A stretch of DNA of 64,000 nt from Gnetum montanum (Eukaryota; Streptophyta; Gnetopsida; Gnetales; Gnetaceae): contig MNCI01002793.1 of NCBI GenBank assembly GCA_015680685.1, positions 21,839 to 85,838 on the forward strand. The letters are read 5' to 3'. The notes under the pieces are model-generated. The model ran no database searches. It was given only the letters and a program-made list of their open reading frames with translations, and was not told the DNA's origin. Shown here piece by piece: positions 33,333 to 45,322 of this stretch (within the stretch, counting starts at the first letter, position 1; each line of letters begins with the position of its first letter). The translations under genes and the position numbers were made by a program.

Positions 33333-34179
33333 TTATCTCTGGATGTGCGGGACACCGACTACTTACTGGGAGGATTTGAGCAGACTGCCTACATACCACT
33401 TCGCCACAGTAAAGAGTTTTTTCATTTTGCCCGAGTACAGTGTCGACGTACCCTTCAGTAATTTTTTGACTTTGCAGAGAGCGTTTTTAACTTACATATG
33501 CAACACAGGATAACGAACTGACAAGGGATTTTCAGACTCTACACTATCGCAGAGAGTCTCTGCAAGCATGTCAGAGGGCACGCGTACCTCGCTGACGCAA
33601 CTTCTCTGCCACAGGATTTAGAGTACCCGCCTGCGCAAACTTAAGATTATCACTGTTAACCCTTCAAAAGAAATTCTGAACTCTTCCGAAATTAAAACTT
33701 TATTAGCCGACATTCACCGACTTTACACCGTTTACCGGGCAGGTTTGATATTGGCATGTGGCTCTAACACGGTTTTTTACATGTCAAGTTTTATGAGATC
33801 TTGAAATAATCAAACAATACTCCATATGGCTTACATCCTTCGCACCTTGGAGGAACCAGCACTCCATAATAGCGTGGAGGCATGTTCGAAAACATAAATA
33901 ATGTAATCTGAGTATTAAGGAAAAAATCCATGTTGATTTTGTAAAAAGATTACAAAGGATGGTCCGGACAAATATGTTGCAAACGTGCGAATTAAACCAA
34001 ACCGGTACTCATCAAAGATTTTGTGATGAAATTTACAAGAAAGCAATTAAACGTGATGGCGCGACACTCAAAATAGCTGAGCAACTCGCAACCATTTGAA
34101 GCATAAGACACAGCACCATTAAGCTTGTTGTAGCGTTAGTTTATGATTTTATTAATAATATGTTACTAGAAATGTATGC
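33333..34179. other. No gene seen; presumed laccase intron DNA
   Basis: This stretch is less AT-rich than the retroelement DNA and lies between exon 2 and exon 3-4 remnants of the laccase gene. A 15-bp palindrome GCAGAGAGTCTCTGC is at 33549-33563. No frame with recognisable similarity was found. Confidence 0.4.
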
Positions 34180-34616
34180 TTATGAAAACTGGAAATTCTA
34201 CTATTTTCTGCGTATTTTACGGTGAAATACTAAAACAGGTAAAATATTGCCATCAAATTCAACCCTGCCATTGCAACAGAACATAAGCAGTTGCATTTCC
34301 AATCGTTTACCAGTGGACAGTGGCGTTATGTTTGCATTTGTTTACGACGTTAACTATGACGATGTGGCCCGATGTGGCCCTCGCGGACCGTCACTGTAGG
34401 CCCAGGTACATGCCATTCACTGTGATCACATCCTGCGTACTGCAGTGCCTGGTCACTTTTGTTTCTTTGAGCTGCAACACAGGAAGCATCAACTATCATT
34501 ACTTGCTCATGAACGAACTTGTTAGAGAAGAAAAACTAAAAGAATCGAAAATCTATCATCTGAAAGAGTGAAGGTTATCAACATATCCAATGACACATAC
34601 TACCCAGTTAAAAACA
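34180..34616. repeat. 430-bp direct repeat, left copy (laccase exon 2 block)
   Basis: It matches 47968-48399 with about 7% mismatches plus a 10-bp insertion and a 1-base loss. Its right edge abuts the left LTR of copia D; the partner's left edge abuts the right LTR. The block holds the last 16 bases of laccase exon 1, intron 1, exon 2 and the start of intron 2, all on the minus strand. Confidence 0.9.
34311..34471 (-). pseudogene. Duplicated laccase exon 2, damaged copy
   Basis: This is 161 bp against 152 bp in the intact copy at 48099-48250. The acceptor side reads TGTGTTGCAG and the exon begins CTCAAAGAAACA. One base is lost in the CCCGGGG run and a 10-bp tandem copy (GGGCCACA text) is gained, so the middle is out of frame and meets a TGA before the frame returns for VIVNVVNKCKHNATVHW. 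Its GT donor is preserved (GTAAACG). Confidence 0.85.
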
Positions 34617-35258
34617 TGAGTAAAACAAAATTTGTGGATTGCACAAAAAATCTAGATGCATAGATAACCGGCAATGCACAATGCAGAAGCAAATGGAACA
34701 AGAAATTCACATGCACACATAACCAGAAATGGCCAATGAAGAAGCAAATGGCACAAGAAATTCACATGCATAAATAACCAGAAATGCAAATGGAGCTAAT
34801 CTATAATCTATAGCCATTGATGCCTCAGATTAAACTTGGTGTTTAGATTCTTCTTTTACATTAGTGCTCTACAACTACAATGATGGTGTATGCAACCTTT
34901 AAGCATATGTGAAAGAGACCATAACTATAATCCTACTATGATTCATGGTGCCTTTGTTTTTTTTAGCAAGAACGAATTTATAAGCCACGGAATCGTTACC
35001 ATGACAAAATAGAAAACAATAAGAGACCCAATGCCAACACGTAAATGCATTAACAAACCTAATGCCAATGTGTAAACGAATATGGAGGCCACCTTAATGC
35101 GTTAACATACACATAAATAGTGGAAAACGTGTTACTTGATGTGTATGCATAAACGTGAAAAATGCATTACGCATAAACATGGAAAACATGCTAATTGATG
35201 TGTACGCATAAACATGGAAAATGCATTACTTGATGTATATGCATAAATGCGTGTTACA
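34617..35258 (-). repeat. Copia D 3' LTR (left)
   Basis: It aligns with 47287-47967. In element orientation it starts TGTAACACGCATTTATG and ends at 34617 with TTTTACTCA. It has fewer copies of the TGTATGCATAAA repeat than the other LTR (35110-35250). Confidence 0.85.
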
Positions 35259-35275
35259 ATCTCTCACTTGGTCTT
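35259..35275 (-). other. Copia D polypurine tract
   Basis: On the minus strand AAGACCAAGTGAGAGAT immediately precedes the 3' LTR start. Confidence 0.55.
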
Positions 35276-35569
35276 CATATTTAATCAAGTATAGAGTTTA
35301 AGTAAATGCATAAATCATGGCAAAAGTTCCTCTTAATGTGAGTAGTATCTTCCATGTATTACAATGCATTATCTCTCAAACATAATTTCTTATATGGGAA
35401 CTAACTTTATGAATAAAACAATGTTTATTCTAAGTCCGGCCATATGTAAATTTACTCTTTCATAACTGTATGCACAAACCATATGAGAAAATAACACAAC
35501 TGAATAAGAGTTTCATTAAAACTATAAAGTTGTATATACAACAAATTACATTATCGACCAAGTCCCATC

Positions 35570-36330
35570 CAAACTACATGATCTTTAAATGACTTTGGTG
35601 GCATTCCTTTTATCAAAGGATCAGCTATCATCAATTCAGTAAATATATGCTTAATGGCCACTTTGTCTTTCTTAATGTGTTCTCTTATGGCTATGTATTA
35701 TGTCGATGTGTTTACTTCAACTGCCACTCTTATTATTCTTAGCTATAAAGATAGCAATTGGATTATCATAAAACATTCTTAATGGCCTAGATATAGAATC
35801 CACAATTCTAAGCCCTGATATGAAACTCTTTAATCATACATCATGTGAAGTAACCTCAAAACAAGAAACGAACTTTGCCTCCATAGTGGAAGTAGTAACC
35901 AAAGTTTGTTTTCCATGCCTCTAGGATATAGCTCCTCTAGCTAGCATAAAAACATAACTAGATGTTGATTTCTATAAATCAACATAGCCAGCAAAGTCTA
36001 AATAGAAGTAGCCAGTCACCTTTAAGGAGCCAGTTTGTTTATACATAAGCATGTAATCTTTTGTACCTTGAAGGTACCTCATCACTTTCTTTGCAACCCT
36101 CCAATGGGTAATACCTGGATTACTCTAATATCTTCCCAACATTCCAATAACAAATGCAATGTCAGGTCTTGTGCAGACCTGAGCACACATAAGGCTTCCA
36201 ATAGCTCAAGAATTCGAAATGTTGCTCATCTGACTTTTCTCTAAATCATTCCTAGGGCACTGGTTCAAATTGAACCTATCACCCTTCACAATAGGTGCTA
36301 TACTTGGTGAAAAATCTTTCATCCAAAACC
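35570..36330 (-). pseudogene. Copia D RNase H and RT C-terminus
   Basis: Minus-strand reading gives GSLMCAQVCTRPDIAF, MRYLQGTKDYML, then the RNase H start LDFAGYVD.KSTSSYVF, the TSTMEAKFVSC block (Lys where the family has Glu in MEAEF) and the SKHIDI motif near 35700. It follows RT directly, the copia arrangement. Stops and short indels are scattered. Confidence 0.78.
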
Positions 36331-37120
36331 TCTCTAAAACTTTATTGATATAGGTTTCCTACGATAATATGAAAATACATCTAGATTTTTCCCTATGGAT
36401 CTAAATGCCAATGACATGAGATGCCTCACCTAGATCCTTCATGTCAAAATTCCTAAAGAGAAAATGTTTCACCTTGTATAGAAATCCACTATTATTGGTT
36501 GCAACAAGGATATCATCCACATATAGAATAAGGAAATAGATTTTGCTCCCACTGACCTTCTAGTATATACATTGATCAATGATGTTTTCTTCAAAACCAA
36601 ATGAAGTGATGATATCATGGAATTTTAAGTACCATTAATGGGAGGCTTGTTTCAATCCATATATGGATTTCCTGAGCTTGCATACCAATTGCTCATCATC
36701 ACTAGAGGAAAATCCTTCAGGTTGTTTCATATAAACCTTTTCCTCTAAATCACCATTGATGAATGTTGTTTTCACATCCATTTGATGTAATTTAAGATCA
36801 GAATGGGCAACCAATGCCATGATAACAAGAAGAGATTCCTTCTTAGATACAGGAGAAAATGTCTCTTTGTAATCTATTCCCTCTTTCTAAGTGAACCCTT
36901 TAGTGACAATTCTGACCTTATATCTTTCAATGTTGTCCAATGAGTCTTTCTTAGTCTTAAAGACCCATTGCATCCAATGGCTTTTACACCATCAGGCAAC
37001 CTGACAAGATCCCAAACTCCATTAGATGACATAGAGTTCATCTTGTCTTTCATGGCATCATACCACAAGTTAGATTCTTTACAACTCATGGCTTGTGAAA
37101 ATGTTTCGGGATCATTTTTG
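36331..37120 (-). pseudogene. Copia D reverse transcriptase
   Basis: NGVWDLVRLPDGVKAIGC is followed by a one-base loss near 36975 and then KWVFKTKK in the next frame. The open segment 36820-36635 reads VAHSDLKLHQMDVKTTFINGDLEEKVYMKQPEGF, with LVCKLRKSIYGLKQA after it. These are the hallmark copia RT motifs. The catalytic YVDD codons are intact at 36512-36523. Confidence 0.88.
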
Positions 37121-38460
37121 GCTCATATGTTGTAGTCAGACTCATGTAGATACATCATATAGTCACTAGGAATTGCTAATCGTCTTACTCTAGTAGATAT
37201 TCTTAATGTTGGATCATCATTCTCTTAAGGATCATGATGTTCAATAGGCTGTTCAATAGGTTCTAGTATTTGATGTTCAGCTGGATCTACTCCTTCTTGA
37301 TCAACAGTTTGTGAAACTTTAATGACTAGTTGTTGTTCATTACACATTTGTGCTCTAGGCATATTGCACACAACAATTAGTCTATCATTTGAAGTAGTGG
37401 GTTGAACGTCTATATGATCTATCTTACAAATAATGTTCCAAGATCTACTGCTCCCACTAATCAAGTCATTCTCAAGAAATTTATCATTCCTTGATTCCAT
37501 AAACCTAGTAGTATGTGATGGGTAATAAAATTTATGTCCCTTAGACCATTTAGCATATCCAACGAAATACCCACTTATGGTCCTTGGGTCTAGCTTTTTT
37601 TCTTATGGATTATAGACTCTTACTTCAGATGGGCATCCCCAAACACATATAGGTCGCAAACTTAGTTTTCAACATTTTCATAATTCAAATGATGTCTTTG
37701 AGACAATCGTAGTTGGAACTCAATTTAATATATACATCATTGTCCTGAGAGCTTCAATCCAAAAGGACTTAGGAAGCTTGGAGTTGCTAAACGTACTCTA
37801 CACCATGTCCAATAATGTTCAGTTTCTTCTTTCTGCCACAGCATTCTAGTTTGAAGAACCAGACATAGTGTATTGGGCAATAATTCCATGCTCTTGAAGA
37901 AACTTAGCAAATGGACCAAGTGCTTGTCCATCATCAGTATATCTACCATAGTATTCACTACCTCTATAAGATCTCACTAACTTTATTTACTTACTGCATT
38001 ATTTCTCTACTGTAGCCTTAAACACCTTAAAGACATCTAAAGCTTCACTCTTGTTATGAAGTAGGTAGAGATACATATATCGTGAGTAATCATCAATAAA
38101 GATAATAAAATACTTTTGACCCTTTGCATCTATATCTAGACTACAAATATCTATATGTATGATCTCTAATATATCTGAACTCCTATTGGCATCTTTCTTT
38201 GATATATTAGTCTACTTTCCCTTTATGCAGTTTACACAAGCATCAAAGTTAGAAAAATCTAGAGTACTAAGTACTCCATCATTTACTAATATCTTAATCC
38301 TCTCAATAGAGGTATGTCCTAATCTATGATACCACAACATAGAGGATTTATCATTCATAGCACATCTCTTAATGCTAGCATGAACATGCATAGAAGTATG
38401 AGAAGTTTCCTTTTATAAATTAATGTTGGAAAGATCATCTATCAATGTACCATTTCCAAT
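37121..38460 (-). pseudogene. Copia D integrase
   Basis: The zinc region includes CVNCIKGK near 38230. The core has IHTDICSLD (first Asp), IFIDDYSRYMYLYLL and VRSYRGSEYYG, where the second catalytic Asp (family RSDRGGE) is Tyr. FLQEHGIIAQYTMSGSSN.NAVAERRN keeps the final Glu. The C-terminal KKLDPRTISGYFVGYAKWSKGHKFY block ends near 37510. One frameshift falls near 37850. Confidence 0.85.
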
Positions 38461-39108
38461 AAGTTCATATCTATAATATAGACTAAATATAGTATTTAAG
38501 AAATTAAAGGAAAATCCAGTGATACAAGTCTTGAAACAAAAATTTAATTCTTTGAAAAACTAGAAATATAAAATGTCTTTTCCAACTCTAAAACAAAACC
38601 ACTACTTAAAACTAATTTTCATATTTCGATTGCCTCCATATGTGAGTGCATCTTGTTGCCTGAATAGATGCATGACTCACTTTTCACTGGTTTCCTTAGG
38701 TTTTGCACCCCGTACAAGGAATTGGTAACATGGATTGTAGAACCAGAGTCAATCCACCATGTGTCATGGCCAACATCAACCATATTAGATTCAAAACAAA
38801 TAAGCAAGAGTTGAGTACCTTTCTTTTCAAGCCATTTCTAATATTTAGGACAATACTTTTTTATGTGCCCTTTCTTTTTGCAAAAAAAGCATCTGGATTT
38901 CTTCGTAATATTAGCTTATGCAGGAAATTTGACCTTCCACTTGCCTTTGGCTTGTTCTTTACTCTTTTCTTATGTGGCCAGATGCACACTCTCTTTCGCT
39001 TCCATTGCAAGTCTACCATCTTCTTGCACACACATGATCATTAGTTCATTGATTGACCATTTATCCCTATGTGTGTTATAAAAAATCCTAAAGGGTCAAT
39101 ACTACAGT
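38461..39108 (-). pseudogene. Copia D gag C-terminus, zinc knuckle and protease
   Basis: From 39108 downward: DKWSINELMIMCVQEDGRLAMEAK, a Lys-rich segment, and an intact Cys-X2-Cys-X4-His-X4-Cys knuckle (CFFCKKKGHIKKYC, 38850-38891). The protease follows with HDTWWIDSGSTIHVTN near 38740-38790, keeping Asp-Ser-Gly. This continues the gag that is cut at the B3 insertion; the sequence resumes at 46128. Confidence 0.85.
39104..39108 (+). repeat. Target-site duplication of B3, left copy
   Basis: ACAGT before B3; ACAAT follows it at 46128-46132. One transition separates them. Confidence 0.7.
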
Positions 39109-39871
39109 TGATGAGTGGCGAGCTACCCCTACACTCAACCATACGAATATGAGTGTCTCACACGCGATCCGGTCGAACTCCTAGGACTAAGTGCTTACGC
39201 ACCTTAATGGAACACTTAAGGTTAAGCAATCGTTGTCTTCCCAAACTTAGTTGTATTATCACGATTGTATAGTTAAGTAAGCTTGAGGTATATGATTTTT
39301 ATATCTTTTATCTTTTTAATGTATATGCTAATAGGGAAAGGTGAAGAGAACTAAACGACTAACTTTCATTAATTATTCACTAACTAAGTTCTAATTATCC
39401 TAGCACTAGTATCTGTTCCCACTTTCCACACATACCTTGAACCAATGCAACATTGCTGGGATTACCAAATGCTACTCGTTACTGGGTTACCAAGAGTTAC
39501 ACACATGCTTGAAGTGGTCGTACTGAGTGCACTTAATTAAAAGAGTCAAGGTTTGAGAGAGATTAATTATCTAGAAAAGCATTTAAACATTTAATAATAA
39601 TTAATTCCTATTTAGCTTAGTCCACATGCTGCAAGGTTTATCAAAAAGTTCGTCTTTATTGTTGTACACAAATGTGTACTCAGGTACAATTTGCTTGAAT
39701 AAAGATCCATTCACTTTAAGACTCCTACTGTGGGCACATGGAAATTATTCCAACTCTGGAATGGTAAAACTACTATAGTTTGTCTAAGGGTCTAAGTCTA
39801 AGTGCCTAGAATAGGGAAAGCCGCCTCTTGTTTATAGACATTGTGGCGGGCCACAATATCACAACTCATCA
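39109..39871 (-). repeat. B3 3' LTR (left)
   Basis: The plus strand begins TGATGAG and ends CTCATCA. Compared with the right LTR it lacks about 45 bp in the U3 part that carries CGATATTG motifs (near 39857). A TATA-like CTATAAA (minus strand) is near 39830. Confidence 0.9.
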
Positions 39872-41955
39872 TACCCCATGACTAAATGAAAACTCATCCT
39901 TGAGTTCCTTACAAAATATTGGGAAGGTATGGGATTATTGACTTGAATGACACTAATGGTGAATGGGGTGACATGTGATTGGATCATCATTACAACACAT
40001 GACAAAATTAGTGTTCATGACAACAAGAGTGAACACTATACACATTTGACATCTAGACTTATTTGGCAGCTGAGAGAGGAGAGAGAAAGAAAAAGAGAAG
40101 TCTGATGCTGCCAACACCAAGATTATGTTTTTCGTTATCCATCCATAGATGCGTCATCAATCTTGTTCCTTGCATAACTACTCCAACACCGATCCATCCG
40201 AAATGTCCCCTCCAGATCCAATCCATTAGTGTATGATTACCGTTTCCACACACAACATAGTCTTAAATTAGCAAGGGTAAATGAATCACAATGCAATTGA
40301 TACCTTGCCTTGGTGAAAGGTCCATTGGCTAAGTTGTGGTATGGCTGATGAGAATTTTGAAGATATAACACTAGTGACTACCCAAGGTGTAGGGGTTAAG
40401 AGAAAATTGAAAAAATTGGACTAAGACCCCCATGACTGAGAGTGAACCTCCATTAGTGAGAGAATAGAAAAAGATAAGGAATAGGAAATATGGAGAAAAA
40501 GAAACAACGAAAACATCGATAAAATGGATGTCAGTGGATCCTCCCCAAAGCATGCTCAAGCACCAAATGAACAAAATAAATGTTGATTACGAAATATGGA
40601 GAAAATGAACAAAATAAATGTTGATTACAAAAATGTTTAAGGGAAAGAAATTAACTCAAGCATCAAAGAGAAATGCCAGTGGGTCCTCCCCAAAGTAGGT
40701 TCATGCCCTTAATGCCCTAACAATCCCACATTGAAAAAGTTTGTAGGCTTTAGAAATGTCATTTGGAAGCAAGAGTTAAAGTCTTAACCATAAGAATTTA
40801 CCAAAAAGAAAACAATGCCTCAACCAAAATATGGACTATTGATACAACTAGCAATGAGGTGGAAAATGGAGAAGGAAGGATGGAAAGAAGAGAATGGAAT
40901 GGAGTTTCAAGAACAAGGTGGTGTACAGCCCCTTGTGTATTAATGGTTAATGTGACTTAGTAGATCTCATTCCAAATCCAGCCTCAAACAATCCACATCC
41001 AATGACTTCACATTAATACATTTGGCCAATCCATCCACTTGAAGTAACAAGAATGCTTCCACCAAAGAGTCACTACCATTTTGACGAAACGAAAAAGGAG
41101 AAAATAGGAAGTGAGGAAGGGTCTTAGTTAGAGGGAACATGTTTATTCAGTTCCATAACTAATGCTTGTAGCCCAAATGATTATTTCGTCTAACGGATGT
41201 GCTTTGAATTCTCACTTTTCCCTTTTTTTTTTTTTGCGTGAGAACCACACCATGCAAAGATGTATTATTTTTATTAGCTCAGCTTCTTGATAATGGAGCA
41301 ATGTTAGAATGGTAAGAAAAACTCAAAAAGAAAACATTCAAGCACCCAAGAGAATGGGTAGCAAAAATGCATCAAATCCTCTTGAAATTACACCCTTTTC
41401 AATCCTTAAATCCTTCCTTAGTTTGAGAAATACCCAGTCACCAATTTGTTGATAGTTCTTATTATTGAAGGAAAGGGACTGTATAGTTCCAAGCCCAGAG
41501 AGACCATAGAATTTCATGGATGCATGGATGACATGGACTCATTGCCTGTTATATCAAAAGAACCATACCTTAGTATCAACATTATAACTCAAAGGTAAAA
41601 ATCAAACATTGGCAATCAATAGAATACCATTCATACCATCATCAGGAGCACTTATTAGGTGATGAATTGAACAAAATAATCAAACACACAAAAATTGAAA
41701 GAGTATAAATAATGTTGTAAAACAAAAATAAGAGAATTTAAAGAAATTTGTAAAACAAAAATGTGTAAAACAAAAAATTAAAAAGGAACTAAGGGCCTTG
41801 ATTGATCAGCATAGGTGGCCATCTCCCTCATGACTAAGTTGAAAGGGGGAGATCCAAAATAATGAGCAAGATCATCCTTTCTTTGATGTGTTATGTGCAT
41901 TGACCATTCTAGATTCATGGTAAGGTTTAGTCTGTTGCACATTGACGAGTAATCT
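39872..41955 (-). other. B3 3' non-coding region and polypurine tract
   Basis: Aligns in blocks with B1 12641-14616, including the GTCATGGGGTA tract next to the LTR (39872-39882) and the hairpin at 41209-41244. A 64-codon open frame at 40059-40253 (minus) shares text with B1 near 14220-14290 but has no recognised domain. No third ORF like that of B2. Confidence 0.6.
41209..41244 (-). ncRNA. Candidate conserved RNA hairpin, B3 copy
   Basis: On the minus strand TTCTCAC pairs perfectly with GTGAGAA around an A-rich loop, between GCATGGTGTGG and TTCAAAGCACA. The stem sequence differs from B2 (TTCCCAT/ATGGGAA) but pairing is kept. Confidence 0.5.
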
Positions 41956-43389
41956 TTTATCGAAGTGCTTGTTTGAACTTTTTAGGAATTTCCAGCTTCC
42001 CCCTATTGATGTTTTCAGGTTAAGGGTTGGAAGTTGGTGACACTCTTACTCCAATGCATCTATGCATTCAACATGGAAAAAAGTTATTCCCCTAGTTAGT
42101 TCCATGAACGTTGGTGAGTTGCTCTCTTAATCAGCTACCAATCATTGGGTGTATTCTTGTTATGTGGTTACTACATATAGGCACTTTTGTATGTTAATTT
42201 CTTGGGCACACCAGTTGCATGCAGGCAATGTTAAACATTCTTGTATGCCATCACATCCTGTATCACTGTATGTGATGCATGGAACTTTCTTTTTGATATT
42301 CTCAAAAGTGTTTTCCTTAGATATTTCCAGGGAAAGATCGCAGATTCCTAGGCATGCATTTATGGTACTTAACCATGATCTTCCCATTATTATTGGGAAG
42401 TTCCCTTTGTCATTGTTTACTTGTATCACTAGGAAATCAGCTGGGTATGATCACCCACACACAGTGGTAACGATGTCCTCCACCAGTCCCAAGGGGACAG
42501 TGATGGACTGGTCAGCCAACTATAAGCAAATATTTCTCTTCTTTAGTGGAGGTAGGTTCCACGCTTTATACATCTCTTGTGATATTAATTTGACTTCGAA
42601 ACCTGAGTCCAGAAGAGCTGTACATGGTTCATTCCCAGCGACTTGGAGAGAGATTAGAGGGCTTCTAGGGTCAGAGAACTTGTTGGGAAGGTGGGCCTCC
42701 TTAATCTAGTTAATGACAACATGTGTTAAGATAACTATGTGTGTTGAGCTCTATTTTTGGTTTGAAGGAAGCTCTGAAGCCTTATTTGATGGAGAAGCAT
42801 TTAGAGGCTTAATCGCTTGTGGTTGTGAGAGTTTGGTTGGACTGTTGGTTCTGAAGAAAGATCGTCTCTTTGTATGGTTGTCAAAACTAGCAATAGGTTG
42901 AAGGTTTATAGCTCTCGTAGCATTGCGTTGTTGTAGTTGAGTGGGGAGTTCCCCTTGCATTGTTGGAGCATGTGGTAATGGAGCTATCGATGTGAGAGCT
43001 GCAGATGGGTTTGGAGGATGGTATGTTTATGGGTTGTCTCTCCCAGGAGAAGGAGTCCTATAATACTCCTAAGCTTCTTAGTGACGTTGTGGTGTCATGT
43101 GACCAACAAAGTCACGTGGGAAGATTGGCTGCTGCACATAATAGCGATATGGATCCGGTTGCCAATAAGGATATTTTTTTCGTGGCAATGGCATCCCCCA
43201 TGATTGTGGGTATTGCCACTACTAGTGTTGCTCAATAGGTTGTGGTGGAGTTCCACTTGGATAATACATTAAAGGTTGGTGGAACTTCCTTGGGTTACCT
43301 TGGGAATAAGGTAACCGTCAGGGTGCTTACCATTTGTTAAGTCATGGGTTGAGTGAATACACCCCAGACTCTTATAGGTGTGAGATTAC
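41956..43389 (-). pseudogene. B3 protease and truncated linker
   Basis: Minus-strand reading shows QLQQRNATRAINLQPIAS, LPSNQKP (about 42751-42960), the active-site loop region near 42570-42610, and an open segment 42429-42160 with VNNDKGNFPIIMGRSWLS and VPCITYSDTGC. After the linker block near 42010-41965 the sequence joins VNVQQTKPYHE, the post-integrase text of B1, marking the deletion. Confidence 0.7.
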
Positions 43390-45176
43390 TAGACAACATC
43401 CCTTAGAATGGTCATATTGACATATCTCACATCCACCATCATTGTCCGTATCAGAATCCACAACCTCTTTGGTGATGGCCATTTTACCCTTACCTTTATT
43501 ACGTGCATGGTCCAAGTCCCTCTTTTTCCATTTTTCATAGTCACTACCTCACTCCTTAGACTCCTCTACAATTTTAAGAATAGTTTCAAATCTACTATCT
43601 GGGGAGTCCCACATTTGGTCTACCTTTGCCGACACTTCTATTGTTAATTTTTGGATTTCCTATTCACCATCTCCTCGAGTGGTGACTCTTCCTCCTCCTC
43701 ACAAAATCTTACTCCCCTTTTTTGGAGGGAAGGATCTCGATTGTACTCTTCTGCACTTTCTCTCTTACGTAACTCTCCTTCTTTCTTGGCTACTTGCTCC
43801 AGCAATCTATGAACCTGATGGGACCTAAGCTCTAATAATCTCCCTTGCGCATACATTCCAAGGGTTTTCCTTGTTTCATGCCTAAGTCCATCTACAAGAT
43901 GGCGTAGTTGATCCTGCTACGAGTAACCATGGCTCGGGCAATGATGTAATAGTGCATAACATCGGCCCATGGAAGCATCCAAGGGTGCATGACTTCCCTG
44001 CTTCCATCCTTGGATTTTCTTTCGTAGGTTGGACACCTAGGAGTACATTTGATACTTATCATTAAACAGTTTTAGCATCATACTCCACCTTCGAATGGAT
44101 TCTAGTTCTAAGGACCAGTACCAGCTTTCTGCTTGTAAGTGGTTTTGAGGATCAGCGTTGTATCCCCCCTCAAATCGTGGGATGTTATTCATGTCTAACC
44201 TCTTGATCCTGCTATCTTTTTGGTACCTTGTGGGAATTCTTACGACCTCCGTGATGTCTAACATGCTTCGGGTTGCGAGTAGGGGTTCTTCGTGGTCATT
44301 TCATTCATAGTGTCTGTGATGTCTACGCAATTCCCTACTCTTCCTTCTTCTATGCCGCGATTCTCTACAGTGCCCTCATCCTTGTTCTCAACTCTCTCAT
44401 CCAGGTTTCTCACCATGTTTACCATTATCCTCACGGTTAGGTTCTTTATGACTGCATCCTGATACTAAAGGAGAGGGTGAATGTGATGATGAAGGTGAAG
44501 AAGAAGGAGAACCATTGCCATGACAATGTTTCCTACCCTCTCTTTGGTGGTCTCGATCCTAATCATGATTACGATCAGACTACCCATCCTTATCATTTGT
44601 TTGTGTTCCCTTGTTGAACACTTGGTGTTCGTGGGGATCAGAACCAGGATTGTGAACCATGGAGTGGAGGTTCTGATACATCACCTCCTGACCATCATTA
44701 GGAGGGGGAACATCATTTTGTGGAAAACCTATTGAAATAGGTTCACCACCCTCAATTTCGCTTAAGATGGGTGGAGCGTTATGAGGTCCTTTGCCATTCA
44801 ACGATGTATAGTATCTCTCCTGTCGCAAGTCCCTTTGACTTTGCGCTTCTGTGGGATGGTAATCCCTTGTGTCATAATCACATGCAACGTATTCCATGTA
44901 TAATTGTGACATGCCTACACGTGCGAGAGCACGAAGAAGCATGTTGGGGACTACTTGGTCCGGAGGCAACACTATGTTACCCTCCAAGTCTCTCCAACGT
45001 AGTTGTTCATCTTGATGGAGAATAAAGGTAAAGTCAGGTACATATTCATTGTGATGAATATATACCACACGGAACTATTGAGGCACTGGCAGATCTTGGT
45101 TACATGTGTTGTGCCATCGACTGTCTTTTGTGTAAGTCCTAGGCAGTGAAGTGCTTTTGTATGTAGAAGAAGACAT
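43390..45176 (-). pseudogene. B3 gag
   Basis: The start is ATG at 45176-45174 (MSSSTYKSTSLPRTY). One frame holds from there to about 43644, broken only by stops: FTFILHQDEQLRWRDLEGNI (about 45030), DSRIKRLDMNNIPRFEGGYN (44216-44157), then an in-frame loss of about 96 bases (HLQA joins ESWYW) and MYAQGRLLELRSHQVHRLLEQVAKKEGELRKRES to 43644. A compact motif Cys-Glu-Ile-Cys-Gln-Tyr-Asp-His-Ser-Lys-Gly-Cys lies at 43431-43396 and is the only intact version among the copies; a frameshift separates it from the frame above. Best-preserved N-terminal gag of the group. Confidence 0.82.
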
Positions 45177-45303
45177 TTTTGTCTTGTTCGGTGTGCTATT
45201 TATTGTTGTCTTATTTTTCTTTTGATCAACCCTAAGGGTTCGTTCTAGCATCCCAACAATATGAATGATCTCCTATGTTCTATGTAGCGCACAAACAACT
45301 AAG

Positions 45304-45322
45304 TCCCTAGCAACGACGCCAA
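45304..45322 (-). other. B3 primer binding site (tRNA-Asp type)
   Basis: On the minus strand TTGGCGTCGTTGCTAGGGA follows the 5' LTR end, close to the tRNA-Asp complement. Confidence 0.8.

Noticed and set aside
40059-40253. 64-codon minus-strand frame as a B3 gene
   Set aside because: Shared text with B1 exists, but the B1 version does not keep a frame; more likely conserved non-coding DNA.
42149-42709. 186-codon plus-strand frame, the longest in the window
   Set aside because: It is antisense to the B3 protease, whose motifs (VNNDKGNFPIIMGRSW) are on the minus strand.
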